This document shows, piece after piece, positions 24,330 to 37,541 of a DNA stretch of 64,000 nucleotides; positions within the stretch are counted from its first letter, which is position 1, and every line of letters begins with the position of its first letter. The stretch is from Branchiostoma floridae. Its lineage: Eukaryota; Chordata; Leptocardii; Amphioxiformes; Branchiostomatidae. Position numbers and translations under genes: made by a program. Below the pieces are notes generated by a model, which ran no database searches, was not told where the DNA came from, and was given only the letters and a program-made list of their open reading frames with translations. The DNA lies in NCBI RefSeq assembly GCF_000003815.2, contig NC_049995.1, forward strand, positions 3,840,330-3,904,329, written 5' to 3'.

Positions 24330-27300
24330 GTCAAAGGTCAAAGGTTATTGGAAGTCTATATCAGCCCCCGTCTCGGTCTCATGAAACTTCATCCTAATAT
24401 GGTGTCTGGTTATTGCTACTCCATTACTACGTACGCTTCAGCAACCAATGCCAACACCTTTCTCCAGCACATATGCTGCTTATATGCCCCTTTAACCTCA
24501 TCATTGAGACTACAACGTGCAGATATATTTGAAGTTAAATGCTTACCAGATGTAGACTGATTGATAGTGGGTCTGCCATGCACATAACATACAGTCACAC
24601 GTAGTAAAACTACATCAAAATGCATGAGTGTCCCTGAATCACCTCTATACAGCACAACAGATGGTCAAATCATGTTGTTCTGTATGTTCACCATGGTAAA
24701 GAAGGAATAGGTTCAAAGATCATGTCACTGACATACGGTCTTCATTTTACAACACTCTTGTCTTCTTTCACGATGGATGCCATCCTGACAGATGTTTTAA
24801 TTCGTGCTTCAATTCACTACAGTGTAATAGAAAGTAATTGTGTATTCCACGGTTACTAAAAGAGTATCCCCCAGGTATTGACTGTTATAAAATTCGTGCC
24901 GTACACCCATTGTGACACGTGTCGGCGCAGGTCTTCTACAGGTTATGAAGAGAAAATTGGTTGGTTGTTTTGGGACCTGTAAAAGGGCTGAGCCAATATG
25001 TCAGCATTACTCATTGACGTGTTTCTGCTGTAGGAATGACGGGGATGGGATCCGCTGGATTAGTCAATTGACAAAGAGGCTCTTCTCTGTCACCGGCATA
25101 AAGTGAACGTATGCCCCAGGTGCCATCTCCAATTTTTATCTTGACGAACTATCCCTTTCTGTATGGAGAGACTTAGCGCAATCTTTAAACACATTGAGGT
25201 ATGATTTATTGATATTGTTGGTGTGTTTTAAAGTATATTTTTGTTATTCTGAATCAGTGTTTGTTGCATATGGACCATGTGCTTGAGGTAAATGAATATT
25301 ATTGAATAGAAACTATCTAATGCCCAAAATTCTTGTCTATAGCTTGTCCAGAAAAGGGGATATCAAAAGCGGACAGTTCCAAGAGAAGTCACCTGTGGGG
25401 CCCAAAGTCAAAACGGTTTTTATGAGACATGACCTAATCACATACTAGTTTTCATGACAATCCATCCAAAGCATTTTCATTTATGCTCTTCAACCACTTA
25501 CATGTAGTCCACATACATATCTTCAAACGCTACCGATAACGCTAACATTACCTTCTTAGCGAAGATAATAAGATAAATATATTCTACCGTATCCAGTACT
25601 ATCGCTTTACTGGTCTTTGAACTGGTCCGAATAAGTTCAGTTCAATGCAAAATCATCTGCTTGAATGCAGCCAGCCTTCGTGAAGTTGCAATACCCAGAG
25701 TGCCCAACCTTACTACTGACCCCTAACTACACCTTCTGTTCTCAGTCCCTCTTCATCATATCCATCCACTCCTCCCCCCCCCCCCCCAGCGTATGTTCTA
25801 CCTCTCTTATAACCTCAACCCTTGACCTATACATATCCTACACCTCCTCATCATAGACTCCCATCTCGTTTGTGATAGTTCAAAGTCTTCAATTTCAATG
25901 TCAAAATAGAATTCTCTATCAGCTTTCTACAGCAAACTTTTAAGTTAACAAATACATAACGCATCCCATTAAATGGTACTTATTAGCTGGCATACTATAG
26001 GGGTTATCAATAATGGAATCCGCTCGTAACGTGTTAATGATTGGATGGAGAAATCTGTAGGTTTATGATATGCTTTTATGGAGTTGGATGACAATCGTAA
26101 AAAGTCTACTATTTGATGAGACACGTTGAAAGAATAGCAATGTTGTATAGCGTTGTTGTTGTCGAAATTAGGATTATTTTATGACCATTTACACAAATTA
26201 CAAATATCTACATAAAGCTGATATATAATATACCTTAACTTTTTACCCTGCAGTCTTTTCATAGAAAGTTATGCAATGGTTTATCTTTAGAAAGCAATAC
26301 CTTTGAAGCAAAAGCCCAACCTTTTAAAAGCTGAAATCCGAAGACTAAAGATTTCTGCAACAACCATCTACAACAGATGACTTCCAACAGTAAAAAGCAA
26401 GTCTAAATCCAAAAGCACTCTCTTTTTAAGTTGTTGAATAATGTAAACTTAGAAATAAGAGTCCTTGTTACGATCTACAAAATCGCGAGGTCTTTACAAC
26501 AGTTTCATGACAGGTCGTTTAGAATACGACGAGCTTTGAAACGAAATACGCGAGGTCATTGCCTGCATATGGAGTGGCAATAGGGTGCTGTTCTGTATGC
26601 TTCACATTTAAGTATTGGTAATGAAGGATTAGTCAAGAACAATTGAAATTTGTTGCGGAAATGAACAACCAAACATGCAAAGAAAACGTGTGTTGTTCTT
26701 TGTATAAGTACGTTCACACTGATGTAAATTCAGGCTGCTCGTATTCCATTGTTAGATATGTCGTACGACAGATTTACGACTTAACAACAACTTTGTTGGC
26801 GTAGTTGTAGATGGGTCGTGCATGATTCCACCATCTTATGACGTAAATATCGTATCCTGAGAAAAAAGCTGCTAAAGATCTCAAAATATATGTGACTGGA
26901 CCTTATGGTAAATTTAAAAACTTGGGTACATTTTGATAAAGTCGTGAATAGGTCGTAAACAATTCCAGTGTCTTGTAACATAACACGTTGTCGTTTCGTC
27001 ATCAAAAATCTTCTTCAACGTACATGCATCTGACTGCACTTTTCAACAAATTAACGACAAGAACTCTACATAGTCGTGGATAGGTCGTGCAAACGTCTTT
27101 TGACGGATAAGCTGTCGTATCTCTAATGCAATCCTCTTCGACATACATGATTGTAATTGCACCTCTAGAAAACCAATGTAACGACAATAACTTAGTCTTG
27201 TATGAGTCGTACATAATACTGTGAAGGACTGTTCGTATCCCCTCTGAAATCCTCTTCGACATACATGATTGTGATTGCTAGAAAACTCATTTGTAGTTGG
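24330..27300. other. Non-coding sequence with one family C copy
   Basis: Apart from family C at 25305-25500 and a poly-C run at about 25776-25789, no gene is supported. At 27000-27290 two blocks related to 'cctcttcgacatacatgattgtaattgc' recur (27129, 27250), a minor local duplication. Confidence 0.4.
25305..25500 (+). repeat. Dispersed repeat family C, copy 2
   Basis: Shares 'ctatctaatgcccaaaatt', 'ttgtccagaa', 'ccaagagaagtca' and 'ggggcccaaag' with 16540-16830, then 'catgacaatccatccaaag', which also occurs in family D. Confidence 0.55.
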
Positions 27301-27354
27301 CCTGGGATTGAAAATGTTGGCACACCGGACGTACCTCCAAGTCGATTACGATTC

Positions 27355-29250
27355 CTCTCCACCAGCCCCCCTAATGTGAGAGTGTTCGGGACGGCAGAAC
27401 TTCACCAGGGGTGATTACACTCTAGATCATGTAGTAGTAAATGAGGCAAGAATTCGCGGTAGCCTTGAAGAACTAACTAAAGATCATGTAGATCCAGAAG
27501 AGACGATTGATTACATTGCATCTTCTTTTCTTTCAAAACCTGCTGTGTTTCTCCTAAAGGTACAGATGCTATCAGTTTAAGGATTCTTCTGTCGTAGCCT
27601 TGAAGAATTCAAAGTTGCTGATTACAGGCTTCGTTAAAGGTCCTCTCGATAAGCTCGAGGCCAAGTTTTCAGCAACTTCCTCTATCGGAAAAGATAACGG
27701 GTTATCATCGGCAAACAAATTACCTACCTACGTAACAAGAACACCTCCCCACCAGCTCCCCTAATGTGAGAGTATTCGGGGCGGCAGACCTTCATCTAGG
27801 GTGATTACACTCTAAATTAGGCGAACCCTGCGGTAATGACCGACAAGATCAACCCAAGAGCAACTTCTGGCTAAACGACTTCTCTCAACCTGACTTGATG
27901 AGGAAGGGTTTTAGCTGGGTGCAAGATTGGGGTATTGGACAGAAAGAAATGACCTCTATTTCATCGTATTAGCTGCAGCATTCCTTAGCAAAAAGCAGTT
28001 ACAAATTGAATCTATGTCTAATCTGACCATGATGAATCGTAAGTTCTGTAATTTCTATTACGTTTCCTCCTTTTCGTTTAACATTCTAGATACACTAAGC
28101 CAGATCAGGACAAAACAACTGTAAGTCAATAAATTACAATTACAATTACAACAAGCGATACTCAATTTCAATGCGTTACAGAAAGAACCAAGGCAACCTT
28201 CACAATGACCAATCATTTCTTTTCTTTCTTTTCTTTCGGTTCAATATTTTTTTAAAAACATAAGGCCAGGGCAGAGCAACTAGTAGGTAGTAAGTCAAAA
28301 GAACTGATGATCCATTTCAATACGGAATGGAAAGCCAACAACCTTTAGAATGACCCACGAAAGCAATATTACATCTCGCTGCAAGAGACTTTTGAAAGTT
28401 CAGCCAAAGGCTCATTATTGGTGGCCTTTGCGGGGTCTCTGCGTTTCTTCCAGTGACCTTTATCAAACGTGAACTGGTTAAAGATCTTTCAGATCTAGAA
28501 GGGAAAATCACATTGTATCTTGGTTTCAGAAACTTCTTATGTTTGCCCGAAACGAAAAGATGCTATCAGTTCATGAATGATTTCGTGGTAGCCTTAAGGA
28601 AAAGGCTAAAGATCTTGCAGATCTAGAAGAGACAATTACATTGCATCTTCTTTTCTTTCAAACTTCCTGTGCTTCTCCTCAACGTAAAAGATGCTATCAC
28701 TTTAAGAATGTATTTGTGGTAGCCTTGAAGAACTAACGAACGAACTAAAAGATCTGGTAGATCAAGAAGAGACAATTACATTGCATCTTCTTTTCTTCCA
28801 AAACTCCGTGTTTCTCCTTAACGTACAGATGATATCAGTTTTAGAATGCATTCGTGGTAGCCTTGAAGAACTGCCTGAAGATCTTGCAGATCTAGAACAA
28901 ATGAGTACATTGCATCTTCTTTTCTCCAAAACTTCCCATGTTTCTCTAAACGTACAGATCTTATCAGTTTAAGAATTCTTTTGTCGTAGTCTTGAAGAAC
29001 AAAGTAAAACTCTTGTAGATCTAGAAGAGACAATTCAAAAACTTCTTGTGTTTCTCCTAAAGGTAAAGATCCTATCAGTTTAAGAATTCTTCTGTCGTAG
29101 CCTTGAAGAATTCAGAGTTCCTGATTACAGGCTTCGTTAAAGGCCTTCTCGATAAGCTCCAGGCCAAGTTTTCAGCAACTTCCTCTATCGGAAAAGATAA
29201 CGGGTTATCATCGGCAAACAAATTACCTACCCACGTAACAAGCACACCTC
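27355..29250. repeat. Nested duplication cluster
   Basis: Three layers are visible. First, a unit of about 115-135 bp ('gtagccttgaagaacta' then 'gatctngaagagacaatt', then 'gcatcttcttttctttc') repeats at about 27463, 28590, 28718, 28856, 28985 and 29097. Second, a block of about 150 bp ('aagttttcagcaacttcctc', 'ggttatcatcggcaaacaa') occurs at 27605-27745 and again at 29105-29245 with high identity. Third, 'cccctaatgtgagagt' and 'gggtgattacactct' recur at 27369 and 27759. A 148-codon open frame at 29103-29549 starts without ATG and has no recognised domain. Confidence 0.8.
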
Positions 29251-29559
29251 CTGGTAGGTATCAGGACCAGGAATCGGCGGACGGGAATACAGGGCTGACT
29301 GATTGGTATCTGAAGGGGCAGAAATTGGTTTGGGATCGATCCTGGGTTAAAGCGTTGCTTCCTGTCCACACTATCAATGAACCCTGGAAGAGGAACGAGC
29401 TGCAATTTTCCGGCTTGTCAGAGGAAAGCGCCTGGAAGGCCTGGAGCTGTAAGCAACAGTTTGGGCTTCTATATCTGGAGTCTGGCACACGGTGGATAGG
29501 AAACAACTCTTGTTCTGACAAGATTGAGAAAGCGTTCCGCACTACCTAAACTACGATTG

Positions 29560-31085
29560 CAGATTTCAATATTGGTGGAAAAAGCCGGATTAGGCAGGCC
29601 TGGAAGCCCTCAAGCTGTAAGCAACAGTTCTTACTATTTCTGTAGTCTCTGGCATGTACCCGTGAATATTCTATAAAAAGACACTTAGCGTTTAATTTCT
29701 ACCAACATTTTTTGACCGTGTATTCTGACTGGTTCATATTGCGCTGCAGTTATAGATGTCGCTGCTTACAGATGCGGTAACAAACGTTAAGTCTGGTACA
29801 TGTGTTAGAAAAAAACTGACCAGATTGAGAAAGCATTCTGCTCTACCTAGATTACGATTGTAGATTTCAATACTAGAAAGGCCGACATTTGCTTAAGAGC
29901 AAATACAGCATATTTCAGCCATACCCCTTCCCACGCAACATTGGACTGTTCCAAATCACCCCTGCGCAAAAATGGAACATCCTCTTAACAGTACATTATC
30001 CCCCAAAGTGGACTGGTATTGTGAATTGATTCCAGGTAAAAACAGAGCTTGCTTCTATTTTTTCAGAAAATGACAATAATCACACCTTCCATTCAGAAAA
30101 TTTTCATCATGACTGAAAATTGTTGAATGACTTCATGTAATGTCATTAACAATTTTCAGTACGATAACTAGGTGTAAGTTTAAAAAAGTATAAGCTCCTT
30201 GTGATGTGGGTACATTTATTATTGCAGTGAACTTTTTTTATCCAAGTAGGGCATACGATTTAATAATTATCAAGCAGTTGCAGGTACTGTAGGAGCGTTT
30301 GTTTTCTTCAAGCTGTAAAACTGTTAAACTGTTTTACTTTGTATGCAATCAGCCATCGAGCCTATTCTTATTTTAGTTTAACAACTTCCTGCCAGACCCG
30401 GAAGATACGATTGAACCTTGTTCGAGGATTTATTTTCGTCTGTCTGGTCAGTCTGTTCATACCCTGGCGCTGAGGGTGTTTTATTGGGCTGAAACTCTGG
30501 CAGTTTAAAGTTACTTACAATTTAAATGTTCAAAGTTTATGTCAAACAACAACAGCACTAGGAAATGTGGCCACTATAGACAGGTGGTCACTATAGAGAA
30601 AATGCTGATCTATTGACTAGGAGCCATACGTTACACATGATTTCAGTACACTGATCATTAATCATATAAACATTGCACAGGTAAGCCAATTGTTTAGATG
30701 TACAACTAAGTTCAAATAATTCTGAAGAGAAATATTGATGAGAAAATAATCATTCTCGCCACTGTCTAACTTATAATTACGTATCAAAACTAAACGCAGA
30801 TTTTCTAACTAACGCACCTTTCGCCGACTTCATCAAAGGACCGCCGGCTATCAATCAAACACGGCTGTTGATTAGACTTAGAGTTTCAAACAGTCATGTG
30901 CTGTGTGCCAGTTGACAGCGAACTTCATGCTACGTGATGTTTGACATTGCTTGGACCTTCTTTCCTACAGCGGTGCTTCTACAAAATATTTAGACTGTAA
31001 CACTGAGTCCCACATGTTTTATAGAATAGAATTTGACGCAGAACAGCGTTTTTCGCTGGGTATTTTTCTTGAAACATACTTGAGA
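29560..31085. other. Non-coding sequence with one short hairpin
   Basis: A hairpin at about 30113-30159 pairs 'ctgaaaattgtt' with 'aacaattttcag', plus 'aatgac' with 'gtcatt'. No gene is supported. Confidence 0.4.
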
Positions 31086-31089
31086 TAGG

Positions 31090-32425
31090 GATATCAGACC
31101 GTCAACAAAAGTCGCACAGCGGCTAACGGCGCAGCGAAGATACTAGCGCTATAAATAAGCGCTTCAACTAAGGATGGCAACCCGTACAATATTTTTGTAT
31201 ACTGTTGAGCTAAGTAAAGTTTGTTGTTTATGAGGTTTTAGTTGTCTTTGAAGCTTTGACCCGAAATATTTTAAAGTCAAACTGCTGAAGAGAAGTAAGT
31301 GACTGCTACGATTATCGTAGATATGGCCCTAAAAACACTGATAAAAGAAGCCTTCTCAATAGTCTAAAATGCAAGAGCTTCCAGGGGGGCTTTGCCCACC
31401 TGGGTCCCCCCCACAGTGGCCCTGCCCCTGGACCCCGCCAGGGCCATTCGGCGGCCCCCGGACCCCTGTCCGACGCTTTGAAAAAATCCTGGCGAGAAGT
31501 CTGTACGGCCTGAGTGTTCAAGTTAACGTATTGTGTGGTCCCGCTTATGAATATTAATTAGCCTTCGCTTTCCTCTTCGCTGATTGGCTGAACCATTAAT
31601 TGAATTAACTCTTCCTGCCGGCTAGACGCAGGTGCAGATGTCGGCTCTGTGGGGTGAACGTCCGAAAGGTCATGGCATGGAGAACGAAAGAAAACCAATT
31701 TCCCCTCAAAAAAGTGCTGTAATTAAGCCTTTTACAGTACTTTATGCCAAAAATTTTACTTGGATCATTTTACCAACTATCTTATGCTTATCTATACCAA
31801 ATGTTACTCATACCAGGGTACAGGGGTGCAAAATATACCGTTATAAGACCGTCAACAACAGTCGCACGGAGCTAACAGCGCAGCGAAAATACCATCGCTA
31901 GCGTTTCAACTTCGGATAACAAGTTATAAGTACTGTTGAACTCAGTAACGTTAAAGTTTGTTTTTAGTTGCCTTTGACGGTTTGACCTGAAATAGTGTTA
32001 CGCTAAACTCCTGAAGAGAAGTTAAGTGACTGCTGCGATTATCATAGATATGCCCCTAAGAACTGATACAATATAAAGCCTTCTGAATAGTCTAAAATGC
32101 GAGAGCCTTAGGCGGGCTTCGCTCCCCCTGGCGGGAACACTGCTATATACGGGATCATGAGGCCCCGCTTATGAATATCAATTAGCCTTTGGCCTCCTCT
32201 TCGCTGATTGGCTAGGTCTTTGATTCAATTAACTCTCCGGCTGACGCGCACAGGTGTGGCTCTGTGCGGGGTCACGGAAGGTCACGTCAGGAGGCCAAAA
32301 GAAAACAATTTTCCCCTCAGAAAAGTGCCAAAATTAATCATTTTAAAGTTGTTTATGTCAAAAATTTTACTTGAATCTTGTTACCAAGTATCTAATGCCT
32401 ATCTATACCAAATTTCAGGTCATTT
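31090..32425. repeat. Tandem duplication of about 760 bp
   Basis: Copy one starts near 31097 ('agaccgtcaacaaaagtcgc') and copy two near 31847 ('agaccgtcaacaacagtcgc'). Both continue through 'ctgaagagaagt', 'atagtctaaaatgc', a GC-rich core, 'cccgcttatgaatat', 'cctcttcgctgattggct' and 'tctgtg'. Copy one carries a much more GC-rich core (31375-31480) than copy two. No protein is recognisable. Confidence 0.85.
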
Positions 32426-32429
32426 AATT

Positions 32430-33095
32430 GCAATACCAGGGTACAGGAGCCAAAAGTGTCCTTTTTTGGTCAAAAATTGGCCAAAAATCGCAAAAATAAG
32501 CATTTTGTTGCACTGTACACCCAAAGTGTTATTGAATTTATATGGGGGGATTATCAAGGCACATCTGTGTCAAATTTCAGCTCATTCGGTTGCAATACCA
32601 AGGTACAGGAGCCAAAAGTGTCCTTTTTTGGTCAAAAATTGGTCAAAAAATCGCAAAAATAAGCATTTTGTTGTACTGTACACCAAAAGTGTTATTGAAT
32701 TTATATGGGGGCATTATCAAGGCACATCTCTGTCAAATTTCAGCTCATTTGGTTGTAATACCAGGGTACAGGGGCCAAAAGTGTCCTTTTCTGGTCAAAA
32801 ATTGGTCAAAAAATCGCAAAAATAAGCATTTTGTTGTACTGTACACCAAAAGTGTTATCGAATTTATATGGGGGCATTATCAAGGCACATCTCTGTCAAA
32901 TTTCAGCTCATTTGGTTATAATACCAGGGTACAGGGGCCAAAATATACAGTTTTGGTCTAAAATTGACCAAAAAATCTCAATAAAATCATTTTAGAGGCA
33001 GATATGAAAAAACTGAGAAAAAAGCATCAAGGTATTGGCCCATTCTACCCCTGTGCCAAATTTCAGGTCATTCGGTCCAGGAACGGCGGAGATGA
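32430..33095. repeat. Tandem repeat, about four copies of 160-164 bp
   Basis: The unit runs from 'ccagggtacaggagcca' through 'ttggtcaaaaattgg', 'aataagcattttgttg' and 'agtgttattgaatttatat' to 'aaatttcagctcatt'. Copies start near 32438, 32598, 32762 and 32925. The 205-codon frame at 32208-32825 only traverses the repeats. The unit length is not a multiple of three, so the same sequence is read in different frames in successive copies; this argues against a real protein. Confidence 0.9.
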
Positions 33096-33116
33096 ATCAC
33101 TTTGAAGATTTGACAG

Positions 33117-33147
33117 GAGAAAGAAAGAAAGAAAGAAAGAAAGAAAC
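33117..33147. repeat. (GAAA)n microsatellite
   Basis: About seven GAAA units in a row. Confidence 0.9.
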
Positions 33148-33149
33148 AT

Positions 33150-34420
33150 TACGAATACAATATATTTCACCATACTATGTATGGCTGAAATATAATTAGA
33201 GAAAATCTGAACTAGGCAAGGAATATGATAGGTAAAATATGATGGTGTATGCTTTTTTGGAGTCACCCTATAGTGTATTCGTTGTATACAGTCGTTATAC
33301 TTGTTCACCCTGAATTATTAATCTTAGTCCGTCGGTCCGGCACTTTTCATATAAACTATGAATATCAGATATACCGTAGAAAAATCGGCAGCTTTGTCTC
33401 TGTATACATAGTTGTATTGAAATGCATGAAACGAAAATAAAAGCAATTTCGAAGCAACAAAGAAAGACCAGTATGATGGTTTGATAGTCTTTACACTGTT
33501 TGAAAAGCCGAGTTTACGTGGTGGAAACTCCTGGGCATGCACCCAGAAACCCGAAATATTCGGACATTCACGGTACGTATCGAACCGGGCACACTGCCTG
33601 TCCGGGCAACTGGCACACCCAAGGATGCACGGAAACGAACCATTTCGTGTCCGGTACGTGTCTATGACCCGTGCTTGACCGCGCATTCAGCCGTAGGACT
33701 TCTCTATATGCCCGGACACCCGAGACTTCAACCTTTTTTATACATTATGTCATTTTGACAAAGATGTCAACTTTCTGACGACAGATGACAACCACATGAT
33801 ATCGTCCTGAAGTCTGGCTCTGTTTTTTCTTAATCTGATTTCCATTATGAGATGTCTGGACATGCGTCTCTATTATAGACCATTACTCCTGGATTTCCTC
33901 AAATCTTCTGTCTGCCGACGCGACGCAATTTTGATAAAAAAAAACGATAGATTTACTGCGCTCGGGCCCACAGATTTCATTATATCCGGGATCTCCCTAA
34001 TCTGACTGCCTGGCACACCCTGAAGCGCCGATCGCCCTGTCTGCTCTAATGTGATTTGTGCACCACAAATTGAAAAGCATATTCATTACTTATGCATCCA
34101 ATATTTACCTTTCGCAATATTCGTTCTCGTTGCCGCATACTTTGTCTCAATTAGAACAACTCTAGGTTGAGGCTGGAAGAGATTTATAACTTTACTTTAC
34201 ACATTAGGGTTCTGTCGGGAGAATTTGTAGCATGGGTACCACCGTACCCGGGTAGTAGTTGGCTTCTGCTACACGTCTGGAGACCTGTATATTCAAACCT
34301 TTTCGTGGTTACGTCATGGGAATGGGTTCTAGAGCGCTTGTTCGATGACAACAGGCCGTCTGTCTGGAGGATTTGTGTGTTTTAACTTGAAAGTTCATCT
34401 GTGTTTGATAGAAGTCATTG
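33150..34420. other. Non-coding sequence
   Basis: The region 33500-33720 is GC-richer with short frames on both strands, but no domain or splice pair is recognisable. Confidence 0.35.
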
Positions 34421-34706
34421 GTGAACTAGTTGAACTGTAAATTCCAACACAAGAATTGGACTCACCCAAATTTTCGACTGAACATCACCAGTTTTTGTCA
34501 AGGAATGAACAATCCACTGCTGCTCTGAAGCTTTACAACCATCCCTGGACATGGACGGTGGGTGCCATAGACTTCCTGCAACCTATGATCCACTATACTA
34601 TCTGCATAACGTGACGTCACGACAGCAGTGGATTGTTCATTCCTTGACAAAGACTGGTGCTGTTCAGTCGAAATTTTTGTGTTAGAATTTGCAGTTCAAC
34701 TAGTAC
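34421..34706. mobile_element. Foldback element with arms of about 85-105 bp
   Basis: The left arm (34421-34530) contains 'gaactagttgaactg', 'ttcgactgaac' and 'tttgtcaaggaatgaacaat'. The right arm (34622-34706) is its reverse complement with small gaps. The unpaired loop of about 90 bases ends in the perfect palindrome CGTGACGTCACG (34610-34621). No target duplication is obvious. Confidence 0.75.
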
Positions 34707-35039
34707 ACGAATGTAGTTTTTGTGTTTGTGTACGGAGTTGTTGGGTGGAGTGACGCGGGTTAACGTCCGCTGCTTCGTCTCTGTCGGGGCACTGAGTGCA
34801 GCGGTTTCGAAAGGTCGATATAGAGAGCCCAATTTAGACAGAAGGCCGGCGTCATGTTGTACATCACTGTTGGCGCCACAGTGCTGAGATCGAGACAGTA
34901 ATGGCCAATTTTGGGGCTTCTGAAAAACGGACTTGTGGTGAGCGTCAAGTGGAGACTGTATTGCTCGTGATAGTTTACCTCGTGTTACGTTACATGTAGA
35001 ACTCCTACCTACTAGTAATATGGTCTAGTTTATCGTACT

Positions 35040-35245
35040 ATTGTCGTGCCTGGTCGCGTTCGTTGTACGACTGTTGTGCGATTGCAAACAGACGACATTC
35101 TTTGGATATTCGTGCATATGTGCATACAACCCAGCTGTATTCCTACCTAAAGGCTGTCTTATATCATTGCCGTCGGTTGGTTCTGCCACAGCCTGCTAGA
35201 AAAGTCTACAACATGAAAATCTTACGGCGACCTTCGACGAATATG
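35040..35245 (-). repeat. Diverged relative of dispersed family A
   Basis: Shares 'gtcggttggttctgccac' and the following 'gcctgct.gaaaa' order with 9230-9300, and 'ttgtacgactgttgtgcgat' with the palindromic part. Alignment is patchy. Confidence 0.4.
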
Positions 35246-35249
35246 ACTT

Positions 35250-37115
35250 CACCATCACACTACGCTAATCCAAAAATATATTATTGAATACGGGCTCAAA
35301 AAGTTTAATACATTATCATAAACCTCGCCGTAACAATACATCTATCTATGAACCGTGTTTGCAATTTACAGTCCGATCCTTGAACGTGCAATATTAGTCC
35401 CTGGAGCAAAGTTTTATCATTGCAAGTCTTTTGGTACAACGTTTGTTACAACTTTGTTGCAAAATAAAAATCTTAATAGTTAGGTTGAAAATTTCCAAAA
35501 GTCTAATCGAACAACCTACACGTCGCTAGTGTTTGAAGATTTTTTTCGTCTTTTCCAACGTACGGTATATATCCATATTTACGGTAAAATGTGAAGCTTT
35601 TATCCCAGATCCACGAAAGTCTCCGCCACATCCCTTCAGGGAGACAAACGTCCCCAGTGTGCGTCATCACTCTGGTAAGTGACAGACGCCAACATAACGG
35701 GGATCCTCGGACGGGAAAGTTAGCGGGAACCTGACGCCATTATGAGCTGTTTGTCCTCAAGGAGGGGAGGACAGACGGACTTACATAAATTTAGTAGTGT
35801 CTCGTTTCTAAACCCCTTCTCCGTTGCTATTATTAGTTTTTCAATGTAGAAGTTTGTCAAGAATATTTTTCTAGATGGTTCTATCCGGTCAAACTGCTAT
35901 GTACGGAGTCTCATGTTTTTCTCGTGGATGTTTGTCTGGTCTAGTTTATGTGTATTCACAGTTATTTGAGTGACAGATAGTGTGTGGGAAGATGACCACA
36001 AAGGTTAGACTTGTCCGACTGGTAGCAAGTACAGGATAGGAGGCATAGGTCAGAGGTGTCAGGACTAGTCATCAATCAGACATGACAGTCCGAATCATGG
36101 AATAAGCTACTCATCTACGGGGTTATCGTTTCTGGTCTATCTGTTTTTATTGTTGATTTTCCAATTCACTTAATGGTATTATGACTAAAATCGCAGCGAT
36201 TTACAATTTCTGTCCACAATACCTCTAAGCTATACCATCGGACCATATTGCACCCTAATTTCGAGGACGTTTTAATCATATAAATGATGTTACCGAAAAC
36301 AGTTTATTTCTGCAAAGCAGCCCACATAGTACCTTATGAGAACCAGTCCCATAGAAACGTACCCAAATGACCTACGTAGTCCATTGACATACATTGATCA
36401 TCCCTGTAGTACTTTGCTGAGTGCTTCGATTTTAAAGCAGGTCCGGTGAAGGGAACATGCTTCAAATTCATTATAGTTCCATAGACTACAACATCCTTGG
36501 GTTGGTAATGGGTACATTTGTCGCCCAAGGTAATGTTTGAACATCTATCTTCTCTTCCTGGCCGTTGATAGCCCCACAAGACGTTGCATAATTTGTGGGA
36601 ACATGTACACGTTTTCCTTCAGTTCAGTGCACTGGACGGGAACATATTATAGGGTTTGTAACTGGAGCTTGTCCATTGCCTGCGATTGGACTTATGCTGG
36701 CACTTGTACATTATGTTGGTTTGAAATCTTGTCGAGGAATCCACAAGAACCCCTTGATACGTATGACGTCAACTGTCGGTTATAATTAGTTTTATTATTC
36801 ATTCTTCTGATATCGCTTCTTTGACCTGTGGGTGTCTTATTATATGGAGGTCGGCATATGTCTCCTCTGACAGGATACAGAATTCTGTCCTTACCTTACC
36901 TTGTCTATTTATCATTCCGCCATTAAGACAATACAGTATTATGCACAAGAATGTCTGTGTTTACAGCCCGGGAAGTATAAACCATTACCAGCTCGGCCAT
37001 CTTGGGACTCAATCTTTTATTCCCTCAGGCTATAAGAAGCATTTATACCTAATGACATTCTCACAGTGTACAGAACACGGCAGACTAATCTGCACCTTAT
37101 CCCATTAACCTAAAT
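35250..37115. other. Non-coding sequence
   Basis: No gene is supported. Overlapping short frames around 36334-36785 occur on both strands without recognised motifs. Confidence 0.35.
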
Positions 37116-37117
37116 AT

Positions 37118-37415
37118 TTACAGATTCAATTTGGCTGCAGACGGCAGCAATGATGTTAACACAAACACAATTCCTATTGAAGAAATGATATATCTTACTG
37201 TTCCAACGTCGCGTGAGCAATCGTGGTGCATTATTGTCTAGGTCAAAATTCAGATTCTATACTTTTAACGTGATAAAACGTACGGATTAAATTTGGCTGC
37301 AAACGGAAGTGGTAATGTAAATTCCACATCGTCCTATTGTCCAAAAAAGTTACTGAGCGAAGTACGCATATGCAGTCGTAGTGCATTGTGGTCTAGGTCA
37401 AAGGAAATATGTGAG
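37118..37415. repeat. Two-copy duplication of about 150 bp
   Basis: 'gattcaatttggctgcagacgg' at about 37124 and 'gattaaatttggctgcaaacgg' at about 37284 are each followed, about 110 bp later, by 'gtgcattattgtctaggtcaaa' or 'gtgcattgtggtctaggtcaaa'. The copies are diverged. Confidence 0.7.
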
Positions 37416-37541
37416 CGTATGCGCAGATCACATTAGTTAATTAGCGCCTCGAACGCTGACCTCACGTGACACAACCAGCAGCCCCCGCCAGGGAGGCCAG
37501 TCGCGTCAGGATGCGCTCGTCACGTCATCAGCAAATCTTAC

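Noticed and set aside
29103-29549. 148-codon frame beginning with a non-ATG codon
   Set aside because: Part is a duplicated non-coding block, the opposite strand is open as well, and no domain or splice pair is seen.
32208-32825. 205-codon plus-strand frame
   Set aside because: It crosses four tandem units whose length is not a multiple of three, so the same DNA is read in different frames. The upstream part is the 760-bp duplication.
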